DNA of 64,000 bases from Tepidamorphus sp. (GCA_028280885.1 JANQKY010000119.1:1-64000); one strand, 5' to 3'; positions 47,715 to 56,465 are shown, counted from the stretch's first letter. Notes: generated by a model from the letters alone, not told the origin. Numbers and translations are program-made.

Positions 47715-48152
47715 ATGCCGCTCAAGGTCGAGCTCAAACCGAACGAGAGATTCATCCTCGGCACCGCCGTCATCACCAACGGCACCCAGCGCGCCCGGCT
47801 CTATATCGAGGGCGACATCCCGATCCTGCGGGAAAAGGACATCCTGACGAGCGAAACGGCCGACACGCCCGCCAAGCGGATCTACTTAGCCGTACAAATG
47901 ATGTATCTGTCCGGTGAAGATCAGACCCGGCGGGACCTATATTTCGAATTGGTCAACCAGATCGTCACCGCCGCGCCAAGTACGCTGCCCTACATAGACC
48001 GCATCAATAATCAGATATTAACCGGTTTTCACTATAAAGCTCTTCGCGAAGCAAAATCGCTGATCGCCTACGAAGAGGAATTACTTAAGCATGCAGAATT
48101 CAGCGGCATTGGCGTACGCCAAGACAGCACAGGCCACGAGCAGTCCGCGTAA
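47715..48152 (+). CDS. flbT: Flagellin synthesis regulator FlbT
   Basis: A 145-residue RNA-binding repressor. In Caulobacter FlbT binds the flagellin mRNA leader and lowers its stability until hook assembly is complete. Landmarks: LKVELKPNERFILGTAVITNG, YLAVQMMYLSGEDQTRRDL, then FHYKALREAKSLIAYEEELL. An upstream in-frame ATG overlapping the terminator is rejected. It overlaps flaF by 62 bases. Confidence 0.92.
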   Translation: MPLKVELKPNERFILGTAVITNGTQRARLYIEGDIPILREKDILTSETADTPAKRIYLAVQMMYLSGEDQTRRDLYFELVNQIVTAAPSTLPYIDRINNQILTGFHYKALREAKSLIAYEEELLKHAEFSGIGVRQDSTGHEQSA

Positions 48153-48459
48153 TCTGGAAGCCGACCTGCTCATGAGGGCAGCCTCGATGTTGCAGGGCGT
48201 GTGCGACGACTGGGCGAACCGGAAACCGGACCTGGAGCCGGCCCTCCTCTTCAACAGGCGGTTGTGGACGATCTTCGCCACCTCCGTGACCCGGCCGGAA
48301 AATCCGCTTCCCAACCAGGTCAAGCAGAACATCGCCAACATTTCGCTGTTCATCTTCAACCAGACCGTTCAGATCCAAACCGACCCGCAACCCGAAAAGG
48401 TACCGACCCTGATCTCGATCAACCGCGAGATCGCAGCCGGCCTGAGGGAAGCAACCTGA
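48091..48459 (+). CDS. flaF: Flagellin biosynthesis protein FlaF
   Basis: A 122-residue helical protein that promotes flagellin secretion and opposes FlbT. The family stretch RNLEADLLMRAASMLQGVCDDW and LFNRRLWTIFATSVTRPENPLP are clear. The ATG lies 62 bases inside flbT, in another frame, giving tight coupling of the two antagonistic regulators. Confidence 0.93.
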   Translation: MQNSAALAYAKTAQATSSPRNLEADLLMRAASMLQGVCDDWANRKPDLEPALLFNRRLWTIFATSVTRPENPLPNQVKQNIANISLFIFNQTVQIQTDPQPEKVPTLISINREIAAGLREAT

Positions 48460-48538
48460 AGGCATAATTCCGATGCGGCGACACGGTTTCGACCCGGGCC
48501 GGAACGGCCCGGGCAAGCGCAAGTCCAGGGATCTAAAC

Positions 48539-48565
48539 AAGGCGGCCTTCGTGGCCGCCTTTTTT
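48539..48565 (+). terminator. Intrinsic terminator after flaF
   Basis: AAGGCGGCC and GGCCGCCTT form a 9-bp stem with a TTCGT loop, followed by a T run. Confidence 0.93.
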
Positions 48566-48675
48566 ATGCGCGCACGCACATCGACGACCCGCCGGACGCG
48601 GCGGCGCGGCCGAACACGCCGATAGGCGCCGAGACCTCGCGGTCGCGGTGAAAAGCGGGCGGCGGGAATAGAGAC

Positions 48676-50184
48676 TTACAGGAAGTTCGTCAGGTTCATC
48701 TGCGCCAGGATCGCCGTCACCTGGTAGCTCGCCTCGAGCCGGGTCTGCAACGACAGCAGCGAAACGGCCACCTCGTTGCGGTCAGCGACCTCGACCTCGG
48801 CGACGAGATTTTCCGCCATCGTCTTGGTCGTCGTATGGCGGGTATCGGCCTGCTCGCCGACATATTGCACCGTGGCGATCTGCGCATAGATCGCATCGAT
48901 CTTCTGCCGCCCGTCGGGATAGGAGAAGTTCGCCATCGCCCGTTCCGACATCTCGGAATAGCGCACGCGATCGGCCTCGGACGTGTCGTCGAAGGTTTCC
49001 GCGGCCAGCACCGCGAGGTTCTGGACCAGCCAGGTGAAGGCTTCCTCGTTGGCCCGGGCGCCATAGGCGACATTGACCTGATCGTCGACCTTCGCAACCG
49101 ACGTCGAACGCGCGCTGACCGCGCTGTCGTCGTCGCCGGTATACCAGCGCACGGTGTCGGTCGCCGTCGCATCGCGCAGCGCCGTCGCGCTATCGAAGGG
49201 CGGGCCGTCGACCCGCTGCGGCGGATTGGCACCGTCTATGGCGAAGAAATCCTGCGCCGCGGCGAAGCCGGAGGCCGCCGCAAGCTCCGTCGTCGCGGCC
49301 CGTTCGATCGACTGCGCCAGCGCTGCCTGGAAATTCGCCGCCGTCGCCGCCGCGTCGGCGCCGATCTCGAAGCTGTTCGGCGCCCCGCCCTCCCCGGCCG
49401 CGACCGCCGTCAGGACGACGCTCGTTGCCGTCCCGTCGGGCATCGACAGTTCGATCCGGATATTTTCGCCGGGTTCGGGCAGCGTCGCGCCGAAGGATAT
49501 CGTGGCGCTTGCCGGGCTGCCAGCCGGTCCGCTCACCGTGGTTCCCGATAGCGTGCTGGTCGCAGCGGAGATCTTGAAGCCGAACGGGCTGCCGGCGGCA
49601 TCCTCCGCGATCGTCACATCGCCCGCGACCGGCGCGGGAACGGCCAACCGGCCAAGGCCGTCGGCGCCGAGATCGGCCTGCCGCCGCTCGTCAAGATGCT
49701 GGCGAAAGCCCGCCTTGCCGCCCTCGCCGTCCATGATCGCCGACAGTCCGGCGACCGGATCGGAGTCGACCTCTCGCCCGGCGAACAGATGGCGCCCGGC
49801 CACCTCGGTGCTGAGCAGGCTGAGCATTTCCTCAAGCGAGATCGCGGCGCGCTGCTGCATCGCCGTCTGGCCGTTCTCGACCACCTCGAAGGATTGTGTC
49901 GCCGCGTCCGACCGCGACTGATCGAGCAGTTCCAGGCCGCGATCGAACACCAGCGTCATCGCCTGGGTGCGAAGCTGCACCGTCTGGATGGTCGACGAAT
50001 AGGCGTCGACCTCCGAGATCCGCGCGCGCATGGCAAGCGATATCGTCCGGTCGCCGCCCAGTTCGCCATAGGTCTCGGCTTTCTTGCCGGTACCGAACTG
50101 GCGTTGCAGATCGACCATCTGCTCGCGCAGGTCCAGGAGCCCCTGCGTCCAGCCGATCGACGTCGTAAGCGGTCCGATGCTCAT
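48676..50184 (-). CDS. flgL: Flagellar hook-associated protein FlgL (HAP3)
   Basis: A 502-residue junction protein between hook and filament. Its N-terminal heptad region (QGLLDLREQMVDLQRQFGTGKKAETYGELGG) and C-terminal region (ANFSYPDGRQKIDAIYAQIATVQYVG, ending LLSLQTRLEASYQVTAILAQMNLTNFL) resemble flagellin ends. The middle is a large variable insertion. It lies four bases after flgK on the same strand. Confidence 0.88.
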   Translation of the reverse strand: MSIGPLTTSIGWTQGLLDLREQMVDLQRQFGTGKKAETYGELGGDRTISLAMRARISEVDAYSSTIQTVQLRTQAMTLVFDRGLELLDQSRSDAATQSFEVVENGQTAMQQRAAISLEEMLSLLSTEVAGRHLFAGREVDSDPVAGLSAIMDGEGGKAGFRQHLDERRQADLGADGLGRLAVPAPVAGDVTIAEDAAGSPFGFKISAATSTLSGTTVSGPAGSPASATISFGATLPEPGENIRIELSMPDGTATSVVLTAVAAGEGGAPNSFEIGADAAATAANFQAALAQSIERAATTELAAASGFAAAQDFFAIDGANPPQRVDGPPFDSATALRDATATDTVRWYTGDDDSAVSARSTSVAKVDDQVNVAYGARANEEAFTWLVQNLAVLAAETFDDTSEADRVRYSEMSERAMANFSYPDGRQKIDAIYAQIATVQYVGEQADTRHTTTKTMAENLVAEVEVADRNEVAVSLLSLQTRLEASYQVTAILAQMNLTNFL

Positions 50185-50188
50185 GGAT

Positions 50189-52333
50189 TTAGATCCTCAA
50201 CAACTGGTCCATCATTTCCCGGAAGACGGTGATGACCCGCGTATTGGCCTGATAGGCGGTTTGCAGTTCGATCAGGCGCGCCATTTCCTGGTCGATATTG
50301 ACGCCGGACTCCGAGGCGAACCGCTCGTTGAGTTGCAGGCTGACGGTCTCCTGCGCGGCCGCGGCCTGGTAGATGTCGCTGGCGACCGCGCCCTGATAGG
50401 AAATCGTGCGCTGAATGAAACCGGAGATCGTCCCCTCATAGGGGGTGACGCCGGCAACGCGCGTGTCCGGCGAGAACTGGTAGTCGACCTCGCTCAACCG
50501 CCGCAGCAGCTCTTCCGGACGCGACTGATCCCCGGTCAGGACTCCGCTGTCGTAGACGACCAGCAGCGAATTGTCGGCCAGCAGAGCGGGATTGATCGAG
50601 ATACGCCCGGCAAAGCCGATCTGCTGATCGTTCCCGTCGAGGCTGCCGGTATAGGGCAGCACGCCATCGACGAAGAGCGGCAGGCCGAGGCCCTGCCCGG
50701 CCGCAGCCGTCGCGGTGACGTCGGCGCGCACGGCGGTGAGCGACGACGTGTTGTGGCTTGCCGCGGCAAGTCCGGTCGCGGTGCCGACGGAGGGATCGGA
50801 GAAGGCGATCGAAAAGCCGGTATCGGCCGTGTCGCCGGCAATGGAGAGATCGCCGGCGACGATGGAGGCGCTCAGGCCCGGCACCGAATCGATGAAGGCC
50901 TGCAGGTCCTGGCCGGTCGTCGCCGCGCCGAAGGTGAAGGTGAAATCGCTGCCGCCGGTCGACACCGTCAGGCTCTCGCCGTTCAGGGCGGACAGATCCA
51001 GCGTCGACCCGTCGGCGCCATAGGCGATGCCGCTCGAGGCCGCCTGGCTGCCACCATCATCGAGCAGCCGCAGCACGCTGCCGCCCGGCGCCGATGCGGC
51101 GATCTCGGGTCCCAGCGCCGCCGACACCTGGGCGGCGATCGCCGCGGGGCTGCCCGACAGGTCGATCCCGACGACGCGATCACCCGCATCCGGCGTGACG
51201 TCGCCGCCAAGCGGCAGGGTCGACGCATTCTCGACGCCAATGAGCGTGACGCGCTGCTCGACGCCGTCAACGAGCATCGTGATCGACACACTGTCGCCGG
51301 GCTGCATCGCACCCAGATCGACGTCGAACCCCACCTGTGCGCCGCTGGTAACCGCTGTGCCGTCGACCGAAACGGTCGACAGCGCCTTGGCCAGCGTATG
51401 GGCAATCGAATCGAGCTGCGCCTGCGCATCGACGAGATGGCGGTCGCGCATCTCCAGAAGCCCGGCAAGCTTGCCGGAACGGATCTGCTGATCCTGGATC
51501 AGATCGATCTCGCCGCCGTTCGGCGTGATGATCCGGACCGAGCCGACACCGCTTTCGGAGGAATCAGGATCGTAGCGCGACAACGCCGAGACCGTGCCGC
51601 GCTCATCGAATTGCAGCCTGCCGGGGGTCGGATCGAGCAGCGAGAAGCCCGAGCCGGTCCGCACATGCACGATGCCGCGATCGGCCTCGGTAATGTTGAT
51701 GTCGATCAGCTCGGACAGTTCGGCGAGATAGCCGTCGCGCTGATCGAGAAGCGCCGGCGGCGGAAGCTCTGTCTGCACACTGCCGGCAAGCTCGACATTG
51801 ACGTTGCCGAGCTTCGTCAGGAGATCGTTGATCTGCCCGACCGTGTCGCCGATCTCGGATTCCGCCTGCGCGCGCAGCGCCTGGATGTCGTCGCTCATCT
51901 GGTTGAGCTTGGCGGCGAAGACCTGCGCCTCGCGCAACACCTGTTCGCGCGCGATATAGTCCTCCGGGCGCGAGACGAGCGCCTCCATGGCGCTCTGGAA
52001 GCTGTTGTAGAGCGTGTCGATGGCCGTCGCCGCGCCGGGCTCGCCATACATGTAGTCGACCTGGCCGTAATAGGATTCCAGGATCTTGACGTAGCCGAGG
52101 CCCGAGTTCTCCTGCCGGATCTTTTGAACCAGCAGGCTGTCGACCTCGCGCCGCACGTCGCCGGCAAGCACACCATTGGTGACCCCGCCGACGGTGACGC
52201 TCGTCGGCGTGAGGGACTTGCGCGTGTAGCCGGGCGTGTCGGCGTTCGCGACGTTGCGCGACACGACCTCGAGCGCCCGGCTCGTGACGTCCAGCCCCTG
52301 AAGCGCGGAGCCCAGTGCGGCGGAGATGCCCAT
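50189..52333 (-). CDS. flgK: Flagellar hook-associated protein FlgK (HAP1)
   Basis: A 714-residue hook-cap protein. The N-terminal SALQGLDVTSRALEVVSRNVANADTPGYTRK and the C-terminal ESGVNIDQEMARLIELQTAYQANTRVITVFREMMDQLLRI are standard. The central region is long and variable (length about 150 residues over enterobacterial FlgK). It lies 23 bases after flgE. Confidence 0.93.
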   Translation of the reverse strand: MGISAALGSALQGLDVTSRALEVVSRNVANADTPGYTRKSLTPTSVTVGGVTNGVLAGDVRREVDSLLVQKIRQENSGLGYVKILESYYGQVDYMYGEPGAATAIDTLYNSFQSAMEALVSRPEDYIAREQVLREAQVFAAKLNQMSDDIQALRAQAESEIGDTVGQINDLLTKLGNVNVELAGSVQTELPPPALLDQRDGYLAELSELIDINITEADRGIVHVRTGSGFSLLDPTPGRLQFDERGTVSALSRYDPDSSESGVGSVRIITPNGGEIDLIQDQQIRSGKLAGLLEMRDRHLVDAQAQLDSIAHTLAKALSTVSVDGTAVTSGAQVGFDVDLGAMQPGDSVSITMLVDGVEQRVTLIGVENASTLPLGGDVTPDAGDRVVGIDLSGSPAAIAAQVSAALGPEIAASAPGGSVLRLLDDGGSQAASSGIAYGADGSTLDLSALNGESLTVSTGGSDFTFTFGAATTGQDLQAFIDSVPGLSASIVAGDLSIAGDTADTGFSIAFSDPSVGTATGLAAASHNTSSLTAVRADVTATAAAGQGLGLPLFVDGVLPYTGSLDGNDQQIGFAGRISINPALLADNSLLVVYDSGVLTGDQSRPEELLRRLSEVDYQFSPDTRVAGVTPYEGTISGFIQRTISYQGAVASDIYQAAAAQETVSLQLNERFASESGVNIDQEMARLIELQTAYQANTRVITVFREMMDQLLRI

Positions 52334-52356
52334 GACGGTCTACCGTAGGTCCACTG

Positions 52357-53745
52357 CTAGCGGACCATGTTCAGCACTTCCTGGAGCATCTCGTCGCTTG
52401 TCGTGACGATCCGGGTGGCCGCCGAATAGGCCTGCTGGGTGACGATCAGCTTGGTGAATTCGTCGGCGATATCGGTGTTCGAGTTCTCGAGCGCCGCGCC
52501 GAGCACGGTGCCCTGCGCACCCATGATCGCCTGACCGGAATCCTGGGTGACGACGAAGGCGCCGCCGTCGATCTTCTGCAACCGGTTCGCCGCGTTGAAG
52601 CTGGCCAGTTGCACCTCGTAGAGATCGACCGTGCGGCCGTTGGTGTAATTGGCGACGATCCGGCCGGAATCCGAGATCGACACGCCGACGAGCTCGCCGG
52701 CGGCATAGCCGTCCTGCGACAGGTCGGTGACCTGCACGCTGCCGCCGGAATCGGCGTATTGGGTGATGCCGTTGACGCCGTGATTGAGCGTGATGTCACC
52801 CACCGACTGCCCGTTTACTGTGAGGTTCGTCAGGGTGACGGTGGAAATTTCGGGATCGAGTTTGCCGGTTTCGTCGAATATGTAGTTCACGCCGGCATTC
52901 ACCCACGCCGGGTCGCCAGGTTGGTCGGGGTTCGAATCTGTCTGGTAGAACAGGTTCCAGGTATCATCATTGGGATCGTTGTCGATCTTCGCCCAGCGCA
53001 TCTGGACGTTCACCTCCGCGCCATCGGCGTCGTACAGCGTAATAGCGCCGCCCGAGATCGAGGAATCCAGAAAGACCTCGACATCCCGTGCTTGCACGAA
53101 GCCGTTGCCGGTTGCGGGGGGATTGTTGGTATCGGTCGGATCATTGGTGAAATTCGCTGGATTGAGCAATTCGCTGTCATTTTCCTCCGGATCGGCATTG
53201 GCCGTCAGCGGATAGGACGCCAGGTTGGCGCGCAGATCGATCGTCGTCGACTTGCGCGCCGGCAGGAAGTCGTTTGTGATCTGCACCGGCTCCGGCACGC
53301 TGCCGACCACGTTGCTGGTCTGCGGATCGACCCTGATCGCCTTGAGATAGTAGCCGGCGCCGTTGACGAGATAGCCCTCGCTGTCGAACTCGAAATCGCC
53401 GCGGCGGGTATAGGCCTCGTTGCCGGCGAAGACCGGCTTGCCGTCGGTGAGGCCTATGCGCGGTTCGACGATGAAGAAGCCGTTGCCGTTGACGCCCATA
53501 TAGGTGGAGACGGACGCGCTGCTGATGTCGCCCTGGACGCTGTTGGTGGCGCGAGTGAAGGCCTGAACGCCGCCGGCGAGCTGCTTGTAATAGGGAGATT
53601 CGGGAACGAGGTCGGAGAAGCTGGTTTCCGTCCGCTTGTAGCCGATCGTCTGTGAGTTGGCGATGTTGCCCGAGACATGCTCCAGCGCGAAGGATTGCGC
53701 CTTAAGTCCCGACACCGCCGTTGCCAGTGCCCCATAGATACCCAT
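52357..53745 (-). CDS. flgE: Flagellar hook protein FlgE
   Basis: A 462-residue hook subunit. The N-terminal ALATAVSGLKAQSFALEHVSGNIANSQT and C-terminal IADEFTKLIVTQQAYSAATRIV are conserved. The central domain has an Asn/Pro/Thr/Asp-rich stretch (about residues 180-215) coded by visibly less GC-rich DNA. The start is fixed by AAGGGGA eight bases upstream; a longer frame to 53835 is rejected because it runs through the promoter. Confidence 0.93.
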   Translation of the reverse strand: MGIYGALATAVSGLKAQSFALEHVSGNIANSQTIGYKRTETSFSDLVPESPYYKQLAGGVQAFTRATNSVQGDISSASVSTYMGVNGNGFFIVEPRIGLTDGKPVFAGNEAYTRRGDFEFDSEGYLVNGAGYYLKAIRVDPQTSNVVGSVPEPVQITNDFLPARKSTTIDLRANLASYPLTANADPEENDSELLNPANFTNDPTDTNNPPATGNGFVQARDVEVFLDSSISGGAITLYDADGAEVNVQMRWAKIDNDPNDDTWNLFYQTDSNPDQPGDPAWVNAGVNYIFDETGKLDPEISTVTLTNLTVNGQSVGDITLNHGVNGITQYADSGGSVQVTDLSQDGYAAGELVGVSISDSGRIVANYTNGRTVDLYEVQLASFNAANRLQKIDGGAFVVTQDSGQAIMGAQGTVLGAALENSNTDIADEFTKLIVTQQAYSAATRIVTTSDEMLQEVLNMVR

Positions 53746-53818
53746 CTTCGTGATCCCCTTAAAATCAAGCACCCCGGAGCGCGCCGACACGCCGCGCCCC
53801 TTTTTCCGAGCGTTAACT

Positions 53819-53834
53819 AGCAAGCCGCGCGCCA
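53819..53834 (-). promoter_or_regulatory. Sigma-54 promoter of flgE
   Basis: Read on the minus strand, TGGCGCGCGGCTTGCT has GG and GC separated by ten bases, with one mismatch to TGGCACG and a perfect TTGCT. It is about 74 bases before the flgE start and should drive flgE-flgK-flgL. Confidence 0.8.
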
Positions 53835-53899
53835 AGACGAAAAAGCCAATTAAATCAATTGATTGAGAATCAGAACACGGTAAAGACGGGGGATCGCGC

Positions 53900-53914
53900 C
53901 GGCAAAAACGCCCG
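53900..53914. promoter_or_regulatory. Partial palindrome upstream of flgE (candidate site 2)
   Basis: CGGCAAAAACGCCCG shares the left half of the consensus; the right half is degenerate. It is centred about 75 bases upstream of the -24 element on the minus strand. Confidence 0.45.
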
Positions 53915-53918
53915 CTTG

Positions 53919-53933
53919 CGGCAAAAATTGCCG
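53919..53933. promoter_or_regulatory. Palindrome upstream of flgE (candidate FlbD-type site 1)
   Basis: CGGCAAAAATTGCCG, the most symmetrical member of the palindrome family, centred about 94 bases upstream of the flgE -24 element. The rest of the 301-base gap 53746-54046 must also contain the unidentified moxR promoter. Confidence 0.68.
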
Positions 53934-54046
53934 CCTGTTATTTGGCAGCCACGCGAAATCTGCGCTAGGTGAGACCGGATCGACCGCCCCGGCCCGCATC
54001 GTCTCCGCCGGCGCGCGTCGCCCATTGACGAGGGAGCCTGTCTGGA

Positions 54047-54892
54047 ATGCGATTCACCGGCACTGAGAGTTACGTCGCCACCGAGGATCTGCGCGTCGCG
54101 GTGAATGCCGCGATCACGCTGGAACGGCCGTTGCTGGTCAAGGGCGAGCCCGGCACGGGCAAGACGGTGCTGGCGCAGGAAATGGCGACCAGCCTCGGTG
54201 TCCCCCTGCTCCAGTGGCACGTGAAATCGACCACCAAGGCGCAGCAGGGCCTCTACGAATATGACGCGGTCAGCCGCCTGCGCGACAGCCAGCTCGGCGA
54301 CGAGCGCGTCCACGACATCGCCAACTATATCCGCCGCGGCAAGCTGTGGGAGGCCTTCACCGCCGAGGAGCGGCCGGTGCTGCTGATCGACGAGATCGAC
54401 AAGGCCGATATCGAGTTCCCCAACGACCTGCTGCAGGAACTCGACCGCATGGAGTTTTACGTCTACGAGACCGGCGAGACGATCACGGCGAGGAACCGGC
54501 CGATCGTGGTCATCACCTCCAACAACGAAAAGGAGCTTCCCGACGCCTTCCTGCGCCGCTGCTTCTTCCACTACATCCGCTTTCCCGACGCCGAGACGAT
54601 GACGTCGATCGTCGACGTGCATTTCCCCGGACTGAAGCAGCAGCTCCTGCGGGAGGCCCTGTCGATCTTTTACGACGTGCGCGACGTGCCGGGCCTGAAG
54701 AAGAAGCCGTCGACGTCGGAACTGCTCGACTGGATCAAGCTGCTCCTGGCCGAGGATGTCGATGAACAGGTGCTGCGCGAGCGCGATCCCAAGAAGCTCA
54801 TTCCGCCGCTGCACGGCGCGCTGCTTAAGAACGAGCAGGACGTCCACCTGTTCGAGCGGCTCGCCTTCATGACCCGGCGCGGCGCCAACTGA
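54047..54892 (+). CDS. MoxR-family AAA+ ATPase
   Basis: A 281-residue ATPase: Walker A GEPGTGKT (residues about 34-41), Walker B LLIDEIDKAD, sensor-1 VVITSNNEKELPDAFLRRCFF. MoxR proteins remodel or mature partner complexes and usually lie beside a VWA-domain protein gene. None follows here: the next gene codes for a fasciclin protein. The target is therefore not evident. Confidence 0.88.
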   Translation: MRFTGTESYVATEDLRVAVNAAITLERPLLVKGEPGTGKTVLAQEMATSLGVPLLQWHVKSTTKAQQGLYEYDAVSRLRDSQLGDERVHDIANYIRRGKLWEAFTAEERPVLLIDEIDKADIEFPNDLLQELDRMEFYVYETGETITARNRPIVVITSNNEKELPDAFLRRCFFHYIRFPDAETMTSIVDVHFPGLKQQLLREALSIFYDVRDVPGLKKKPSTSELLDWIKLLLAEDVDEQVLRERDPKKLIPPLHGALLKNEQDVHLFERLAFMTRRGAN

Positions 54893-54992
54893 GAGGGAAC
54901 GAAACCGATCACGCGACCGTGATCGAGCGTGATAAGGCCGCTTACAAAAACGCTCCGTAACCCCCGCCATGTCGTCCTTCGACGGCCCCAGA

Positions 54993-55038
54993 CGGAATAG
55001 ATCAAACGGAATAGATCAAACGGAATAGATCAAACGGA
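54993..55038. repeat. Triplicated 14-base repeat before the fasciclin gene
   Basis: CGGAATAGATCAAA occurs three times in perfect tandem (54993-55034), with a fourth partial CGGA that forms part of the GGAG ribosome-binding site of the fasciclin gene at 55046. Confidence 0.9.
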
Positions 55039-55045
55039 GCGGATC

Positions 55046-55582
55046 ATGACCTATCTTCGCAACTCCTTCTTTGCCGCGGCCTTTGCGGTCGCCTCCTTCG
55101 CCGGCGCGCCGGCGATTGCCGGCAGCCAGGGCGGCGCCGACAAGACGATCGTGGAAACCGCTGCGGCGGCACCGGATTTCTCCACGCTGGTCGCAGCCGT
55201 CAAGGCCGCCGGCCTCGCCGAGACGCTGTCCGGCGACGGCCCCTTCACGGTCTTCGCGCCGACCAACGCAGCGTTTGAAAAACTCCCCGCCGGCACGGTC
55301 GACACCCTGCTGAAGCCCGAAAACAAGGACCAACTCGTCGCCGTCCTGACCTATCACGTCGTTCCCGGCGACGTGATGTCCGGCCAGCTCGTCGACCTGA
55401 TCAAGAAGGGTGACGGCAAGGCGATGGTCGAGACGGTCCAGGGCGAGACCCTGACCGCGATGGTCGAGGGCGACGCGGTGAAGATCATGGACGGCCAGGG
55501 CAATACCGCGACCGTGACCGGTGTTGATCTCGACCAGTCGAACGGCGTCATCCACGTCATCGACACCGTACTGCTGCCCTGA
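55046..55582 (+). CDS. Secreted fasciclin (FAS1) domain protein
   Basis: A 178-residue exported protein: signal peptide (residues 1-27, ending APAIAGS) and one FAS1 domain. The two FAS1 signatures are visible: DFSTLVAAVKAAGLAETLSGDGPFTVFAPTNAAF and the YH motif in LTYHVVPGDV, with IDTVLLP at the end. FAS1 domains mediate adhesion or matrix contacts. It is preceded by the 14-base tandem repeats. Confidence 0.92.
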   Translation: MTYLRNSFFAAAFAVASFAGAPAIAGSQGGADKTIVETAAAAPDFSTLVAAVKAAGLAETLSGDGPFTVFAPTNAAFEKLPAGTVDTLLKPENKDQLVAVLTYHVVPGDVMSGQLVDLIKKGDGKAMVETVQGETLTAMVEGDAVKIMDGQGNTATVTGVDLDQSNGVIHVIDTVLLP

Positions 55583-55619
55583 GGCGGCATCGCCGCCCCT
55601 CTTTGACACGCGCCTGTTG

Positions 55620-55652
55620 GACGGCGGCCTCGACGGTCGCCGTCTTTCGTTT
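55620..55652 (+). terminator. Candidate terminator after the fasciclin gene
   Basis: GACGGCG and CGCCGTC pair over an 11-base loop and are followed by TTTCGTTT. The 377-base gap 55583-55959 otherwise shows short inverted repeats and an unsupported 75-codon frame; nothing else was recognised. Confidence 0.45.
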
Positions 55653-55959
55653 GCCGCATGGTCGACAGATGTATCGCCGATTGGTGAGCCCCTTCACGGT
55701 CGACAAGCAGAATCGGCGGACCGGGGCCTGTCGGCGATTTGATTGGTCCATAGCCGTCTATGCGCTAGACTTCGACCGGATAGGCTTCCGATGGGAGATG
55801 GACTTCCCCGGCGGGATGAAGCTGTGCTAGTTCGATAGCCGCCGGGCGGCGACGCGGACCAGCCCCCTCAAAACGCCATTTTCTTCAGGCACCAGGCGTC
55901 TTTTGGGAAACGAGCGGGCAAATCCGCCACGATGCGTGCGAAACCATAGGGATCAGCAG

Positions 55960-56439
55960 ATGAAGACCAGATTAGCGACCGCGGCCGTCGCCGTGATGTT
56001 CTCGATCGGCATGGCCGGGTCCGCAGCGGCACAGAATCACGCCTCCTGCGACAATTACGCCAAGAACTACGCCAAGCAGGTCTCCAGCGGCGCCGAAGTG
56101 CTTGGCGGCGCGGCGGTCGGCGCGATCGGCGGCGCCATCCTCGGCGGCATCATCAACGGCGGCAAGGGCGCCGGCACCGGCGCGCTGATCGGCGGCGGCG
56201 CGGGCGGCGTGGCGGGTGCCGCGACCCACGCCCAGCGCTACCAGGACGCCTATAACTACGCCTACTACAACTGCATGAACCAGGCCTCCGCGAAGCCGGC
56301 GGCCGGCGGGAGCGGCGGCAGCGGACTGCAGCCGTGGACCCAGCCCTGGTACCAGTACTGCGCGTCGAAATACAAATCCTTCAACCCGCAGACGGGCTAC
56401 TACACGGCCTATAGCGGCCAGCAGCGGTTCTGCCAGTAA
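55960..56439 (+). CDS. BA14K-like secreted protein with glycine zipper
   Basis: A 159-residue exported protein: signal peptide (MKTRLATAAVAVMFSIGMAGSAAA), a glycine-zipper segment (GGAAVGAIGGAILGGIINGGKGAGTGALIGGG, about residues 50-85) that could enter a membrane, and a C-terminal BA14K-like motif (WYQYCASKYKSFNPQTGYYT ... RFC). BA14K proteins are small exported, immunoreactive proteins of this order. The start is chosen for the signal peptide. Confidence 0.75.
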   Translation: MKTRLATAAVAVMFSIGMAGSAAAQNHASCDNYAKNYAKQVSSGAEVLGGAAVGAIGGAILGGIINGGKGAGTGALIGGGAGGVAGAATHAQRYQDAYNYAYYNCMNQASAKPAAGGSGGSGLQPWTQPWYQYCASKYKSFNPQTGYYTAYSGQQRFCQ

Positions 56440-56465
56440 GGCACGCCGACACCATTCCAACAGCC

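Noticed and set aside
50084..52348. 754-codon frame opposite flgK
   Set aside because: Shadow of flgK, which has intact family ends on the minus strand.
55603..55830. 75-codon frame after the fasciclin gene
   Set aside because: No SD, no recognisable composition, and it runs through a likely terminator.
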